A DNA stretch of 64,000 bases from Peribacillus sp044761665 (GCF_044761665.1 NZ_JBIWCW010000007.1:1-64000), one strand, 5' to 3'. Positions 52,370-60,956 are shown, numbered from the stretch's first letter. Notes: generated by a model not told the origin, from the sequence alone. Translations and numbers: made by a program.

Positions 52370-53071
52370 TTACCTGGAATAAAGGTCACGGATGAATTCA
52401 CCGTCTTTTGTGTTAAAGAACTCCTCCACGTTTTCTTCCGACGGCACTTGTCGAACCGTAAAAGGGATCTGCTTCTTTTGAATGATGGCATCGATTTTCT
52501 TGATTGTAGGAAGATTTCCTTCCAAAACTCCTTCCCACATATCGATTTTCTTTCCATCTTTAAAATGGAGGATGTACTTATTGTTAAAATGGCGTTGGTG
52601 AGGAGTCTTTGTGCTAGAAGTGATGGAATAGTCGATGACAACGCCTTGTACATCCTCTTCCCAGGAATACTCTTTCTCTTTCAAACTCCAAAACGGTGCA
52701 AACTGAATCTTCTCATCACTTATCACGAGTGCATGTGTCACGCCTAAATAAAGAAAGGGCAGTGATAAAAGAATGGGAAACCTTACTAAACTCCAAATCG
52801 TTAGAGCATGTTTTTTGAATTCTAGAAAAGACTTTTTGTGAATCCCTTGTTTAATGGAAAAATAGATTCCAAAAGTGGCAATTCCATAGAGAGCGGCACT
52901 TATGGAATAGACCCAATAGCAACTAGCGGGGGTTCCGTAAAAAAGGATTCCTTCCGTATGATGAACCTGCCTGTTGACCCAATAGAATATAAAGAACCAG
53001 AGGGTGCAAAAAGGGAAGTACAATAAGAAAAAACGCCACCATTTTGCTTTCTCGGATGTTTCTTTCCCCAC
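52370..53071 (-). CDS. Membrane protein with cytoplasmic C-domain
   Basis: A 233-residue protein: three or four N-terminal helices (WWRFFLLYFPFCTLWFFIFY, YWVYSISAALYGIATFGIYF, FPILLSLPFLYLGV) then a beta-rich region of about 110 residues (YILHFKDGKKIDMWEG), PH-like in rhythm. GTG 53071 lies 8 nt after AGGAGG. Family not recognised. Confidence 0.62.
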   Translation of the reverse strand: MGKETSEKAKWWRFFLLYFPFCTLWFFIFYWVNRQVHHTEGILFYGTPASCYWVYSISAALYGIATFGIYFSIKQGIHKKSFLEFKKHALTIWSLVRFPILLSLPFLYLGVTHALVISDEKIQFAPFWSLKEKEYSWEEDVQGVVIDYSITSSTKTPHQRHFNNKYILHFKDGKKIDMWEGVLEGNLPTIKKIDAIIQKKQIPFTVRQVPSEENVEEFFNTKDGEFIRDLYSR

Positions 53072-53324
53072 GATTATTCCTCCTATAAGACTATTTTTCT
53101 GTCTTTGATTATTAAACTATATCATACGTATGGTAAAATAAACCAACTGTATGAAATGAATGACTTTCATTCGGGTAATTCCTAATATTGGATATTGAAA
53201 GGTTTTTTGCCATTCGGTCAAGAATATACAATGTAGGGCTATTTGGGAAAGTGATTTCATATTGAAAGAGGTGATGGTAGAAATAAAGCTGAAGAGACAT
53301 TATGGAATGAAGAAGGTGATTGGT

Positions 53325-53843
53325 ATGAGGAAAGTGGAGGTTGTTTCTCATCAAGAAGAGTGGGCGCAAATGTTTCAGGATGAATGTGAAAAGCTATTAG
53401 GGATATTTAAGAATGAGGTTTTGAACATCTACCATATTGGGAGTACGGCCATTCCTACGATCCACGCTAAGCCGGTCATTGATATGTTGGTGGAAGTAAA
53501 GCGGCTAGATCGTGTGGATGAGCGGAATGAAGATATGAAGAACATCGGATATGAAGCCATGGGAGCCTATGGAATTGCCAGGCGACGTTTTTTCGTGAAA
53601 GGTGGGGACTTGAGGACCCATCATGTTCATGTTTTTCAAAAAGGCAATGAGGAGATTACCCGGCATGTCCTATTCAGGGATTATATGATTGCCCATCCAA
53701 AAGAAGCTCATAAGTATAATCAGCTTAAGAAAAGATTAGCGAAGGTATTTCCCAATGGGATGGCTGAATACATAGAAGGAAAGAATAAGTATATAAAAGA
53801 GATAGATAAACGGGCAAAAAAGTGGGCGGGACCGTCTAATTGA
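53325..53843 (+). CDS. GrpB-family nucleotidyltransferase-fold protein
   Basis: The 172-residue product has the GrpB/UPF0157 pattern: VEVVSHQEEWAQMFQ, then YHIGSTAIPTIHAKPVIDM and HHVHVFQKGNEEI. These are small NTase-fold proteins, some linked to CoA or RNA metabolism; function is unproven. AAGAAGGTGATT precedes ATG 53325; upstream in-frame starts have no site. Confidence 0.83.
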   Translation: MRKVEVVSHQEEWAQMFQDECEKLLGIFKNEVLNIYHIGSTAIPTIHAKPVIDMLVEVKRLDRVDERNEDMKNIGYEAMGAYGIARRRFFVKGGDLRTHHVHVFQKGNEEITRHVLFRDYMIAHPKEAHKYNQLKKRLAKVFPNGMAEYIEGKNKYIKEIDKRAKKWAGPSN

Positions 53844-53867
53844 CATATCTAATTAAATAGATATAAT
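53840..53867 (+). promoter_or_regulatory. ArsR promoter with operator, leaderless layout
   Basis: TTGACA (53840-53845), 16 bp, TATAAT (53862-53867). The operator ATATCT-N8-AGATAT (53845-53864) fills the spacer. ATG 53874 lies 7 nt after the -10, so transcription should begin at or one base beside the start codon. Confidence 0.75.
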
Positions 53868-53873
53868 GAATGC

Positions 53874-54176
53874 ATGGATCATTTACTCATTTTTAAAGCA
53901 TTATCTAATGAAAAAAGACAGTTAATCTTACAGTGGTTAAAAAATCCTGAAGAAAACTTTATCCATCAACAACATGATGGACAGTTCAATGATGGAGTCT
54001 GTGTAGGGAGTATCCAGGAAAAATCGGGTCTCGCACAATCTGTCATCTCCAGTTACCTCGATATGATGCAAAAGGCGGGTCTGTTGGAGTCCAAACGAAT
54101 TGGTAAATGGACATACTACCGCCGTAATGAACAAGTCATTCAGGAATTAGGGGAGTTCATCAAGAAAGAGTTATAG
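53874..54176 (+). CDS. ArsR-family repressor
   Basis: A 100-residue winged helix: start LLIFKALSNEKRQLILQWL, recognition region SGLAQSVISSYLDMMQKAGL, wing IGKWTYYRR. A HQQHDGQ plus VCVGS stretch may carry a sensor thiol (Cys). No ribosome site precedes the ATG and the promoter ends 7 nt away, so the mRNA is predicted to be leaderless. It probably represses itself and the monooxygenase gene, both preceded by the same operator. Confidence 0.82.
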   Translation: MDHLLIFKALSNEKRQLILQWLKNPEENFIHQQHDGQFNDGVCVGSIQEKSGLAQSVISSYLDMMQKAGLLESKRIGKWTYYRRNEQVIQELGEFIKKEL

Positions 54177-54217
54177 GTAGACGTTCACGGAAACTCTGCC
54201 TATTTTTTTACTATAAC

Positions 54218-54237
54218 ATATCTACATATTCAGATAT
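54218..54237 (+). promoter_or_regulatory. ArsR operator 2
   Basis: ATATCT-N8-AGATAT, the same half-sites and spacing as the site at 53845, directly before the monooxygenase gene. Confidence 0.72.
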
Positions 54238-54276
54238 GAGGAAATGAAATCGTTTGGAAGAAAGGATCATACACCC

Positions 54277-55290
54277 ATGAAAAATGATACTAAACAACTT
54301 CAAGATCTATCTTTATCCGTTTTGGATCTAGTGACAGTTTTACAAGGGAAAATACCTGCGGATTCGTTTCACAATGGCCTCGATTTAGCTAGAAAAGTAG
54401 AGGAATTTGGCTACGAGCGGTATTGGCTTGCGGAACACCATAATAGCCCTGGCGTCGCAAGTTCGGCCACTTCGCTATTAATCGGCTATATTGCGGGAGG
54501 CACATCCAAGATCCGAGTCGGTTCTGGGGGTATTATGCTACCGAACCATGTACCACTAGTGGTGGCGGAACAATTCGGGACGCTGGAATCGCTCTATCCG
54601 GGCAGAATCGATTTAGGCTTGGGACGTGCACCGGGAACGGACCCCGTAACAGCAAGGGCTCTTAGACGGAATGTTGGCGGATCCGGGGAAGACTTCCCTT
54701 CCAATATCGTGGAATTGCAAAATTACTTAAGCACGAACGAATCTGGTTCCGTTCGCGCGTTTCCTGGGGAAGGCACGAATGTCCCTATATGGATACTTGG
54801 ATCGAGTCTATTTAGTGCCAGACTTGCCGGCATGATGGGCTTGCCTTATGCATTCGCGAGCCACTTCGCTCCATCATATCTGAAGCGGGCGTTAGAGCTC
54901 TATAAGGAGTCTTTCCAACCTTCTGAACAGTTAAAAGAACCCTATTCGATTGCATGCGTGAACGTGGTGGCGGCCGATACGAATGAAGATGCCGAAAGCT
55001 TGGCAACGTCGCTGAAATTATTCTTCCTAAACGTGATCAGGGGAGGGCAGGAACTGTTGAAACCGCCTGTCGATAACATGAATGCGTACTGGAACCCATA
55101 CGAAAAAGCCGCCGTGGATCAGATGCTGGAGTATACCTTCATAGGGGATGCCACTAAAATCAGCCATGAACTACAAACGTTCCTGGACGAAACGCAAGTG
55201 GATGAAATCATGGTTTGCTCACATATTTACGATCACGAAGCACGTGTACGCTCATACGAGATCATGTCAGAAATCATTAAAAACAAATAA
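54277..55290 (+). CDS. LLM-class flavin monooxygenase
   Basis: A 337-residue luciferase-like protein (LSLSVLDLVTVLQGK, RYWLAEHHNSPGVASSA, IRVGSGGIMLPNHVPLVVAE, LGLGRAPGTD, then PIWILGSS). It would use reduced FMN and oxygen on an unknown substrate. ATG 54277 follows AAAGGA at 10 nt; ATG 54244 is an alternative. It lies after the ArsR gene and a matched operator, so it is likely part of the same thiol or xenobiotic response. Confidence 0.87.
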   Translation: MKNDTKQLQDLSLSVLDLVTVLQGKIPADSFHNGLDLARKVEEFGYERYWLAEHHNSPGVASSATSLLIGYIAGGTSKIRVGSGGIMLPNHVPLVVAEQFGTLESLYPGRIDLGLGRAPGTDPVTARALRRNVGGSGEDFPSNIVELQNYLSTNESGSVRAFPGEGTNVPIWILGSSLFSARLAGMMGLPYAFASHFAPSYLKRALELYKESFQPSEQLKEPYSIACVNVVAADTNEDAESLATSLKLFFLNVIRGGQELLKPPVDNMNAYWNPYEKAAVDQMLEYTFIGDATKISHELQTFLDETQVDEIMVCSHIYDHEARVRSYEIMSEIIKNK

Positions 55291-55297
55291 GGAATTC

Positions 55298-55327
55298 ACC
55301 CCGGTTGCGGTAGCGACCGGGGGTTTC
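55298..55327 (+). terminator. Terminator
   Basis: ACCCCGGTTGC pairs with GCGACCGGGGG around GGTA, followed by TTTC. Confidence 0.8.
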
Positions 55328-55348
55328 TATGTGCTGTTGGTGGAGTTG

Positions 55349-55440
55349 GACCGATATATGGCAGGGTTTGACCGATAAAACATTGAAGTAGACCGATATA
55401 ATCAGCAAACAGACCGATATAACACCGAAATCGACCGATA
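55349..55440 (+). repeat. Five GACCGATA repeats at exact 21-bp spacing
   Basis: GACCGATA begins at 55349, 55370, 55391, 55412 and 55433, each 21 bp apart, with variable 13-bp spacers. Two helical turns per repeat put all cores on the same DNA face. Not CRISPR (unit too short, spacers too short). Downstream of the monooxygenase terminator. Confidence 0.85.
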
Positions 55441-55868
55441 AAAGCCACGATGAGCGTCAACGCTTATAAATACCGTACACATGAAAGGATATAACCTCGC
55501 CAAATCACAAAAAAACCCGTGAACAATGAGACATAATCTCTGTTTACGAGTCCTATATTCCAAGAAAACCACCCTAAATGCGTAATTATTACTAAAAAAG
55601 GCATTTTACTATATTAATATAGTAAAAATAACGAACACTTTAAAATAATGGTCGTTATTAAGAACAAAAACCAAAAATGAATATGCATAAAAATGCATGA
55701 TTTCATCTGAGGTGTTTCTTTTGTTTCATAACCATGACTAATACAGAACGTAAAATGAAGTAAAAAAGGCAATAGCGTAGAATGAAACTGTCCGCTCCAC
55801 AAAGACCACTTTCCGGAAGAAAGTGTGAAATAGGATCATGGCGCAGGACTGTTCTCCTTAAGCGCCGT
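55441..55868. other. Intergenic region with palindromes
   Basis: Contains the perfect 24-bp palindrome TTTTACTATATT/AATATAGTAAAA (55604-55627) and the inverted arms AATAACGA/TCGTTATT (55628-55659). A minus frame at 55614-55802 overlaps these and has no ribosome site, so it is not listed. Otherwise nothing was recognised. Confidence 0.5.
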
Positions 55869-56642
55869 TTATAATATGCCGAACTTTTTCAAGGCAAATT
55901 CAATTCCATCTTCATTTGATTTCTTCGTAACAAAATCGGCTACCTTTTTTAATTCTTCATGTCCATTTCCCATCGCTATTCCAAGTCCGACCAATTCAAG
56001 CATATCGATATCGTTCTCTCCATCACCAAACGCAACAGCTGCAGATTTATCTATAGCGAAGTACTGTAAAACTTTTCGTATAGCTAGAGACTTAGATATC
56101 TCTTTTTGTAAAATATTCAATACGAATGGATGCCATCGTTTAAATGTGAGGTGGGGGAATCTGTGCATATATTTCTCGATACTTTCGTCAGAAGCATACA
56201 GGCACATTAGGTATACTTCCTGTTCGTAGATGAGCTGACTTGTTGGGGGATAATCATGTAAGGACAGAGTTTCTTTCAACGCCTTTAATACCTTGTTATC
56301 TTTCACGCCGTTCATGCTGAAATCTTCAGTGAAGAAGGAGAGAGCGTGGTTCTCAACGTGTGAGAATTCATAGACTTCCTTGATGATATGTTTATCTAGT
56401 AGCACTTTATGAATGACTTCATGACCATGCTTCGCATATGCACCGTTTGCTGTTATGAAAGTGTCTATTCCCAATTCTCTTATTTCCTTGCACATGGATA
56501 GCGGCCTTCCCGTTGCTGCTACGACTTTTATTCCTTTGTTTTTTAAAGTTCGTATGGCTTCTTTAGTGGTAGCTGAAATACTACCATCTTCATGATGAGT
56601 AATCGTTCCATCTATATCAAAAAATACAATTTCATAGTCCAT
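55869..56642 (-). CDS. Cof-type HAD-IIB phosphatase
   Basis: The 257-residue product has HAD motif I FFDIDGTITHHEDG, motif II AATGRPLSM, and motifs III/IV VAFGDGENDIDMLE with GIAMGNGHEELK, plus a C2B cap. It hydrolyses sugar or nucleotide phosphates; substrate unknown. It resembles B. subtilis YkrA (recalled). AGAGGAG precedes ATG 56642. Monocistronic. Confidence 0.87.
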   Translation of the reverse strand: MDYEIVFFDIDGTITHHEDGSISATTKEAIRTLKNKGIKVVAATGRPLSMCKEIRELGIDTFITANGAYAKHGHEVIHKVLLDKHIIKEVYEFSHVENHALSFFTEDFSMNGVKDNKVLKALKETLSLHDYPPTSQLIYEQEVYLMCLYASDESIEKYMHRFPHLTFKRWHPFVLNILQKEISKSLAIRKVLQYFAIDKSAAVAFGDGENDIDMLELVGLGIAMGNGHEELKKVADFVTKKSNEDGIEFALKKFGIL

Positions 56643-56914
56643 AACTATCTCCTCTGTAAGGAAGTTTACATTTTAAGATTTTATATAAAATACCTTTATA
56701 TACAAAAATACCCATATAAACATCATACTATATTAGGTAACTCTCAGGGACATATTTTTTAAAAAATGTGACTTAACTTACGTAGTAGATTAGCTCAAAA
56801 ATAATAGTAACTTATATTAAATACTTGGAAAAAATACGTATGTTAATTGTAAGTATATTCCATTTTGTTATATAATCAATTATACAGATACTAATTAAAT
56901 GGATAGGGGGATTT

Positions 56915-57292
56915 ATGAAAAAATCGTTTAGAGTTCTACTTGTTTTGGTTGTCGGGGTAATAATTACTGCATGTAGCAATGAAACGCTAAAAAGTGAAAA
57001 CAACTCCAATTCAAAAATTACTACCGAGAAGAAAATAAGTTACAATGAAGAACCAAATACATCAGTTTCTTTAAATGTTTCCAATTCACCCAATGGTACC
57101 GATATGAACATAAACTATGAGGATATACAAATTATTTCTGAATCAGTGGAAAACGGGATGAAAACCATTAAAGTATTTTATCCGAAAGATACCCTCTATA
57201 TACCAACAAGATATAATGGGGATCTAAAATTAGAAGACATTATAATCGCTACAAATGGTTGGATTGCTGCGTTTAGTGCGAGACTTGATTAA
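56915..57292 (+). CDS. Small lipoprotein
   Basis: A 125-residue protein with a lipobox ITAC (signal peptide VLLVLVVGVIITACS), then an Asn/Ser-rich linker and a small beta domain (TMKTIKVFYPKDTLYIP-like). It is anchored to the outer face of the membrane. ATAGGGGGA precedes ATG 56915. No family recognised. Monocistronic. Confidence 0.7.
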   Translation: MKKSFRVLLVLVVGVIITACSNETLKSENNSNSKITTEKKISYNEEPNTSVSLNVSNSPNGTDMNINYEDIQIISESVENGMKTIKVFYPKDTLYIPTRYNGDLKLEDIIIATNGWIAAFSARLD

Positions 57293-57334
57293 TGCTCATT
57301 TGCCTTGTCCTTTACCAACCCTACTAACAAAAAA

Positions 57335-57372
57335 AGGAGAAGCAAACCTTTATTCGGTTGCTTCTCCTTTCT
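57335..57372. terminator. Terminator
   Basis: GGAGAAGCAAACC pairs with GGTTGCTTCTCC, followed by T-rich sequence on both strands. Confidence 0.8.
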
Positions 57373-57384
57373 ATTATTAGCCTG

Positions 57385-58074
57385 TTATTTTGCGGATTTT
57401 AATAATTGGATAACCTCTTTGGCAACTGAACCACCTGATGCTGGGTTTTGTCCAGAGACAACGCGACCATCAGATACGGCAAATGCTGCCCAGTCTTCGC
57501 CTTTCACGTAATTTGCACCTCGATTGACAAGCTCATCTTCTGTTAAGAAAGGAACTGCTTTGTCTAGGCCAAGTGCGATTTCTTCCGTATTGGCAAAGCC
57601 CGCAACCTTTTTGTCAGCGATTAAATAGTTACCTGCCGCATTTTTAATATTTAATAAGCCTACAGAACCATGGCATACAGCTGAAACGATTCCGCCGTTT
57701 GCATGGATTGTACTAGCGATGCTTTGTAACTTTTCATCTTCAGGGAAATCCCACATTACCCCGTGTCCACCTGTATAATAAATGGCATCGTAATCTTCAG
57801 GATTAACCTCATCCACAGATAAAGTAGTACCTAGTTTCGCTAAAAATTCATTGTTTGAATAATATTTCCAATCTAATTCAGTCATTTGATCTGCTTCTAG
57901 ACTGTGTGGATCAATCGGTGTAAACCCACCTTTAGGGCTAACGTAATCGATTTTACATCCTTCTTTTTCCATCTCATCTACAAAGTGAACAGCTTCTGCT
58001 AACCATAGTCCTGTTGCACGTTCTTGATTTGGATATTTGGAAACATTAGTGACTACTACTAATATATTTTTCAT
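57385..58074 (-). CDS. DJ-1/PfpI-family glyoxalase/chaperone-like protein
   Basis: A 229-residue protein of the Hsp31/DJ-1 type: TGGHGVMWDF, nucleophile Cys in VSAVCHGSVGLL, and ENEE-like acidic partner before. Known members convert methylglyoxal to lactate or act as deglycases/chaperones. Divergent from a MerR gene and preceded by a MerR-type promoter, as for adhA, which suggests a role in electrophile stress. RBS AAAGGAGAATGC before ATG 58074. Confidence 0.85.
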   Translation of the reverse strand: MKNILVVVTNVSKYPNQERATGLWLAEAVHFVDEMEKEGCKIDYVSPKGGFTPIDPHSLEADQMTELDWKYYSNNEFLAKLGTTLSVDEVNPEDYDAIYYTGGHGVMWDFPEDEKLQSIASTIHANGGIVSAVCHGSVGLLNIKNAAGNYLIADKKVAGFANTEEIALGLDKAVPFLTEDELVNRGANYVKGEDWAAFAVSDGRVVSGQNPASGGSVAKEVIQLLKSAK

Positions 58075-58105
58075 TATGCATTCTCCTTTATGTTTGATAG
58101 TATTT

Positions 58106-58136
58106 ACCTTAAAGGTTAAACCATACTTTAAGTCAA
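58106..58136 (-). promoter_or_regulatory. MerR-type promoter (DJ-1 gene)
   Basis: Minus strand TTGACT (58136-58131), 19-bp spacer, TAAGGT (58111-58106). CTTAAAG and CTTTAAG half-sites lie at the spacer edges, like the inverted repeats described for AdhR targets (recalled). Same architecture as 7500-7530. Confidence 0.78.
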
Positions 58137-58148
58137 GGAGGATGCATT

Positions 58149-58484
58149 TTGTATTCCATTCAACAAGCTAGCCAATTAGCTCAAGTTCCTTCAAGCACTA
58201 TTAGATATTATGAAAAAATATACTTAATTCCTCCGATTAAAAGAAATAAACAAGGCCATCGTACATTCGATGACAAAGACATTGAAATCCTCAATTTAAT
58301 AAGATGTTTCCGAAGTCTAGGCATGTCGATTGAAGATATAAGAGCAAGCCTTTCAAACATAAATTTAGAACATGAAGATACGAATATGAAAACAATTCTA
58401 TCTCAGCATAAGAAAAAATTAGAAGAGCAAATTGTTATTTTGAATGCTTACATCCATGAGATTGAGGGGAAAATTGTTAGTTGA
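58149..58484 (+). CDS. MerR-family regulator
   Basis: A 111-residue short MerR protein: HTH YSIQQASQLAQVPSSTIRYY, patch IYLIPPIKRNKQGHRTF, then DIEILNLIRCFRSLGMSIED with a Cys at the position used by thiol sensors, and a coiled-coil end. TTG start at 58149 after AAGGAGG. It likely activates the divergent DJ-1 gene. Confidence 0.84.
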   Translation: MYSIQQASQLAQVPSSTIRYYEKIYLIPPIKRNKQGHRTFDDKDIEILNLIRCFRSLGMSIEDIRASLSNINLEHEDTNMKTILSQHKKKLEEQIVILNAYIHEIEGKIVS

Positions 58485-58577
58485 ATTTTTAGGTTGAGTT
58501 AAAGTACGTGATACTACAGATCTGCGCATCGACCAGTGATATCAAGAAGGGAGTTTTCTGAAGGAAGGGTGTGTTAT

Positions 58578-58922
58578 ATGAAGAAAGTGGTTGGTTGGAC
58601 ACTGACTTTAGCTACGCTTTTGATAGGTGGAGTCCTTTATTATTTCATAACGTTATCTCTTTACGAACCGTCAAAGGATTCATTTGACTTCCCAGTTCCT
58701 ATAAATGCTGAGCTAGTCCAGGAAAATGGAAATGGGAAAAGCTATGATTGGTCAAAGGCATCTGAAGAAAATGGCATACCATTTGGATATAAAGTAGTCC
58801 TTAAAGCGAATGGCTGGAAAAAGGGAGAAAGAGAAGGGGCTTCCGTTTATTACACAAAAGGAAACCATAAAATCGATTTGATTTCGACAACGGATCATTT
58901 AGACATCATTACAGTGAAGTAA
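58578..58922 (+). CDS. Membrane-anchored hypothetical protein
   Basis: A 114-residue protein: N-terminal helix (VVGWTLTLATLLIGGVLYYFI) followed by a soluble outer domain (PINAELVQENGNG, KKGEREGASVYYTKGNHKID). GAAGGAAGGGTG precedes ATG 58578. No family recognised. Confidence 0.6.
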   Translation: MKKVVGWTLTLATLLIGGVLYYFITLSLYEPSKDSFDFPVPINAELVQENGNGKSYDWSKASEENGIPFGYKVVLKANGWKKGEREGASVYYTKGNHKIDLISTTDHLDIITVK

Positions 58923-58964
58923 CCTAATCTTCTATAAAACAACTTTACTCAATCTCAACAACAG

Positions 58965-59001
58965 AAAAAAGACCGAAAGCGCAAAAGCTTTCGGTCTTTC
59001 T
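58965..59001. terminator. Bidirectional terminator
   Basis: AAAAGACCGAAAGC pairs with GCTTTCGGTCTTT around GCAAAA. Confidence 0.85.
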
Positions 59002-59005
59002 GGTA

Positions 59006-59872
59006 TTAAGATGACATTGTGATTCCGCCGTTGATGTGAATGCATTGTCCTGTAATGTAGGCACCTTCATTCGATGCGAGTAATACGTAGGCTCCGGCGT
59101 GATCGGCTGGTTGACCTGGACGGCCAAGTGGTGCCTCGGTACCGAACTCTGCTACGGATTTTTCGTCGAATGTAGCAGGGATTAGTGGTGTCCAGATTGG
59201 ACCTGGCGCTACCATGTTTACACGGATTCCTTTACTTGCCACATTCTGTGCGAGGCTACGTGTGAATCCGACGATTGCGCCTTTTGTCGCTGTATAATCC
59301 ATCAATGTCGCGTGTCCTCTATATGGGTTGATTGAAGTCGTGTTAATGACCGAATTCCCTTGTTTCATATGAGGAACTGCATATTTGCTCATGTAAAAGA
59401 CGGAATAAATATTGGTGCGGAACGTTTTGTCCCATTGTTCGCCCGTGATATCTTCGATTTTCTCGGTCGGATATTGTACGGCTGCATTATTGACGAGGAT
59501 ATCCAGTTTACCGAATTCATCCAATGTCTTTTGCACCAATTCCTTGCAATTCGATTCCACGGAAACGTCAGCAGGAAGTAGTAAACAACGCACGCCTTCC
59601 GCTTCAATCAGTTTCTTCGTTTCTTCTGCATCACTGTGTTCGTCCAAATAATTCACGACCACATGGGCGCCTTCTTTTGCATAGGCAATGGCGACCGCAC
59701 GTCCGATTCCGCTGTCTCCGCCAGTAATCAAGGCGACTTGGTCTTTCAACTTACCGCTTCCTATGTAGTCCGTTGGTTGAATAGGGAGTGGATTCATCTC
59801 TGATTCAATTCCAGGCTGTTTGGACTGTGTTTGTCCCGGTTGTCCATTTTTTTGCTGTTCATAGATATTCAA
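59006..59872 (-). CDS. SDR oxidoreductase, general-stress type
   Basis: The 288-residue product has an N-terminal QQ-rich extension, a TGGDSGIGRA cofactor site, NNAA, Ser in TTSINPY, YTATK catalytic pair and GQCIHINGG at the end. This extended subfamily includes B. subtilis YdaD (Gsp39) of the general stress regulon (recalled). TTG 59872 is taken as start: AAGGAGGAG lies 7-8 nt upstream; TTG 59890 overlaps that site. Monocistronic. Confidence 0.85.
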   Translation of the reverse strand: MNIYEQQKNGQPGQTQSKQPGIESEMNPLPIQPTDYIGSGKLKDQVALITGGDSGIGRAVAIAYAKEGAHVVVNYLDEHSDAEETKKLIEAEGVRCLLLPADVSVESNCKELVQKTLDEFGKLDILVNNAAVQYPTEKIEDITGEQWDKTFRTNIYSVFYMSKYAVPHMKQGNSVINTTSINPYRGHATLMDYTATKGAIVGFTRSLAQNVASKGIRVNMVAPGPIWTPLIPATFDEKSVAEFGTEAPLGRPGQPADHAGAYVLLASNEGAYITGQCIHINGGITMSS

Positions 59873-60170
59873 GAAAATCTCCTCCTTCAAAATAGTAATC
59901 TACTAATATTTTAGCCATCCTGGAGGTCGGCTAAACATATATTTCTTAAAGGATTAGTAGGAAAACATTTACAAAATAATGGAAGGTTGAATGATTCATT
60001 TTCCCTTCCATATAGGGGATGGAAAAACAATAAATGCGCATACTTTTCCTTTTCACCCTGTTATAAGACAATTTTTGCGGTGTAATTCTCTATTGAGAAC
60101 AAAAAGACGCATCATATGACCATTTCCAATTGTATTTCCAGTTAGTTGCTTTTGAGAAAGCAAGAGAAAA

Positions 60171-60189
60171 AAGCCGACTGAAATCGGCT
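60171..60189. terminator. Hairpin copy left of repeat copy 5
   Basis: AAGCCGACTGAAATCGGCTT. A partial copy AAGCCGACTAAAAT lies at the other side of the repeat (60463). Confidence 0.6.
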
Positions 60190-60462
60190 TTAGACTGTAG
60201 ACAAAATAACGTTCCTTTCCACTACAGGCACTCGCTTTCCGCGGGTGGGCGGTGAGCCTCCTTGTCGCATAACGCTCCTGCGGTGTCTCACCTGTCCCAC
60301 ATTTCCCGCAGGAGTCTCGTACCTTCCGTTCCAATCCACTTTGCGGGATCTTCGAGTGAAATCTATATATTTAGAAGTGTTTCGCGGGCAAATGAGTATA
60401 GGTTGGATGATTCATCTAAGTGAATGTTTAAAAAAGGACGAACCCCTTTTGTCGACAAACTG
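60190..60462 (+). repeat. Dispersed repeat, copy 5
   Basis: Begins at the TTTAGACTGTAGACAAA end and finishes CCCTTTTGTCGACAAACTG, with the GC-rich fold in between. Slightly shorter than copies 3 and 4. Sits between the general-stress SDR promoter region and the end of the gene at 60477. Confidence 0.85.
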
Positions 60463-60476
60463 AAGCCGACTAAAAT

Positions 60477-60767
60477 CTATAGTTTATCCTGAAAAATCAT
60501 AAAGAGCATGAGCATCACATTTACGGCTATCAGGATCTTACCAAAGGGATTTCGTATGGCTAAGATGGAGAATACAAGCGATGCTAGGAATGATCCAATT
60601 GCGAGTTTTGGTGGGAAATAGGTAAGGTCTGATAGACTTATCATCGGAAAATATAAAAGGAACATACTAATAAACATAAAAATCACCGAAAAAAGGAGCC
60701 CCATCGATAGATAAATAAACGTCCTGATTTTTCTCATGTGTCGTTTTTCACTACTAGTATTCGCCAT
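60477..60767 (-). CDS. Membrane protein, three helices
   Basis: A 96-residue protein (FIYLSMGLLFSVIFMFISMF, then two further helices; basic N-terminus SEKRHMRKIRT). ATG 60767 follows AGGAGGATAAG; upstream ATG starts lack a site. Function unknown. Confidence 0.62.
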   Translation of the reverse strand: MANTSSEKRHMRKIRTFIYLSMGLLFSVIFMFISMFLLYFPMISLSDLTYFPPKLAIGSFLASLVFSILAIRNPFGKILIAVNVMLMLFMIFQDKL

Positions 60768-60956
60768 CTTATCCTCCTGATTCATACATAATTTACCCAC
60801 ACCAATCGAGTGCGTCTCCTACTTATTTCTCTTTCTTGTATAATTTTACTATGAAAGGTAGTTAGAATCTAAAAAAAACTATGGAACAAGGGAACTTTTT
60901 GCATACATACATGCTCTAATTGTAAAAGGGACAGGTGGGAAGGAGCGGCTAGCGTT

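Noticed and set aside
55349..55440. CRISPR array
   Set aside because: The conserved unit is 8 bp and spacers are 13 bp; no cas genes are present.
55614..55802. 62-codon hydrophobic frame on the minus strand
   Set aside because: No ribosome site; it covers the palindromes and a low-complexity stretch.
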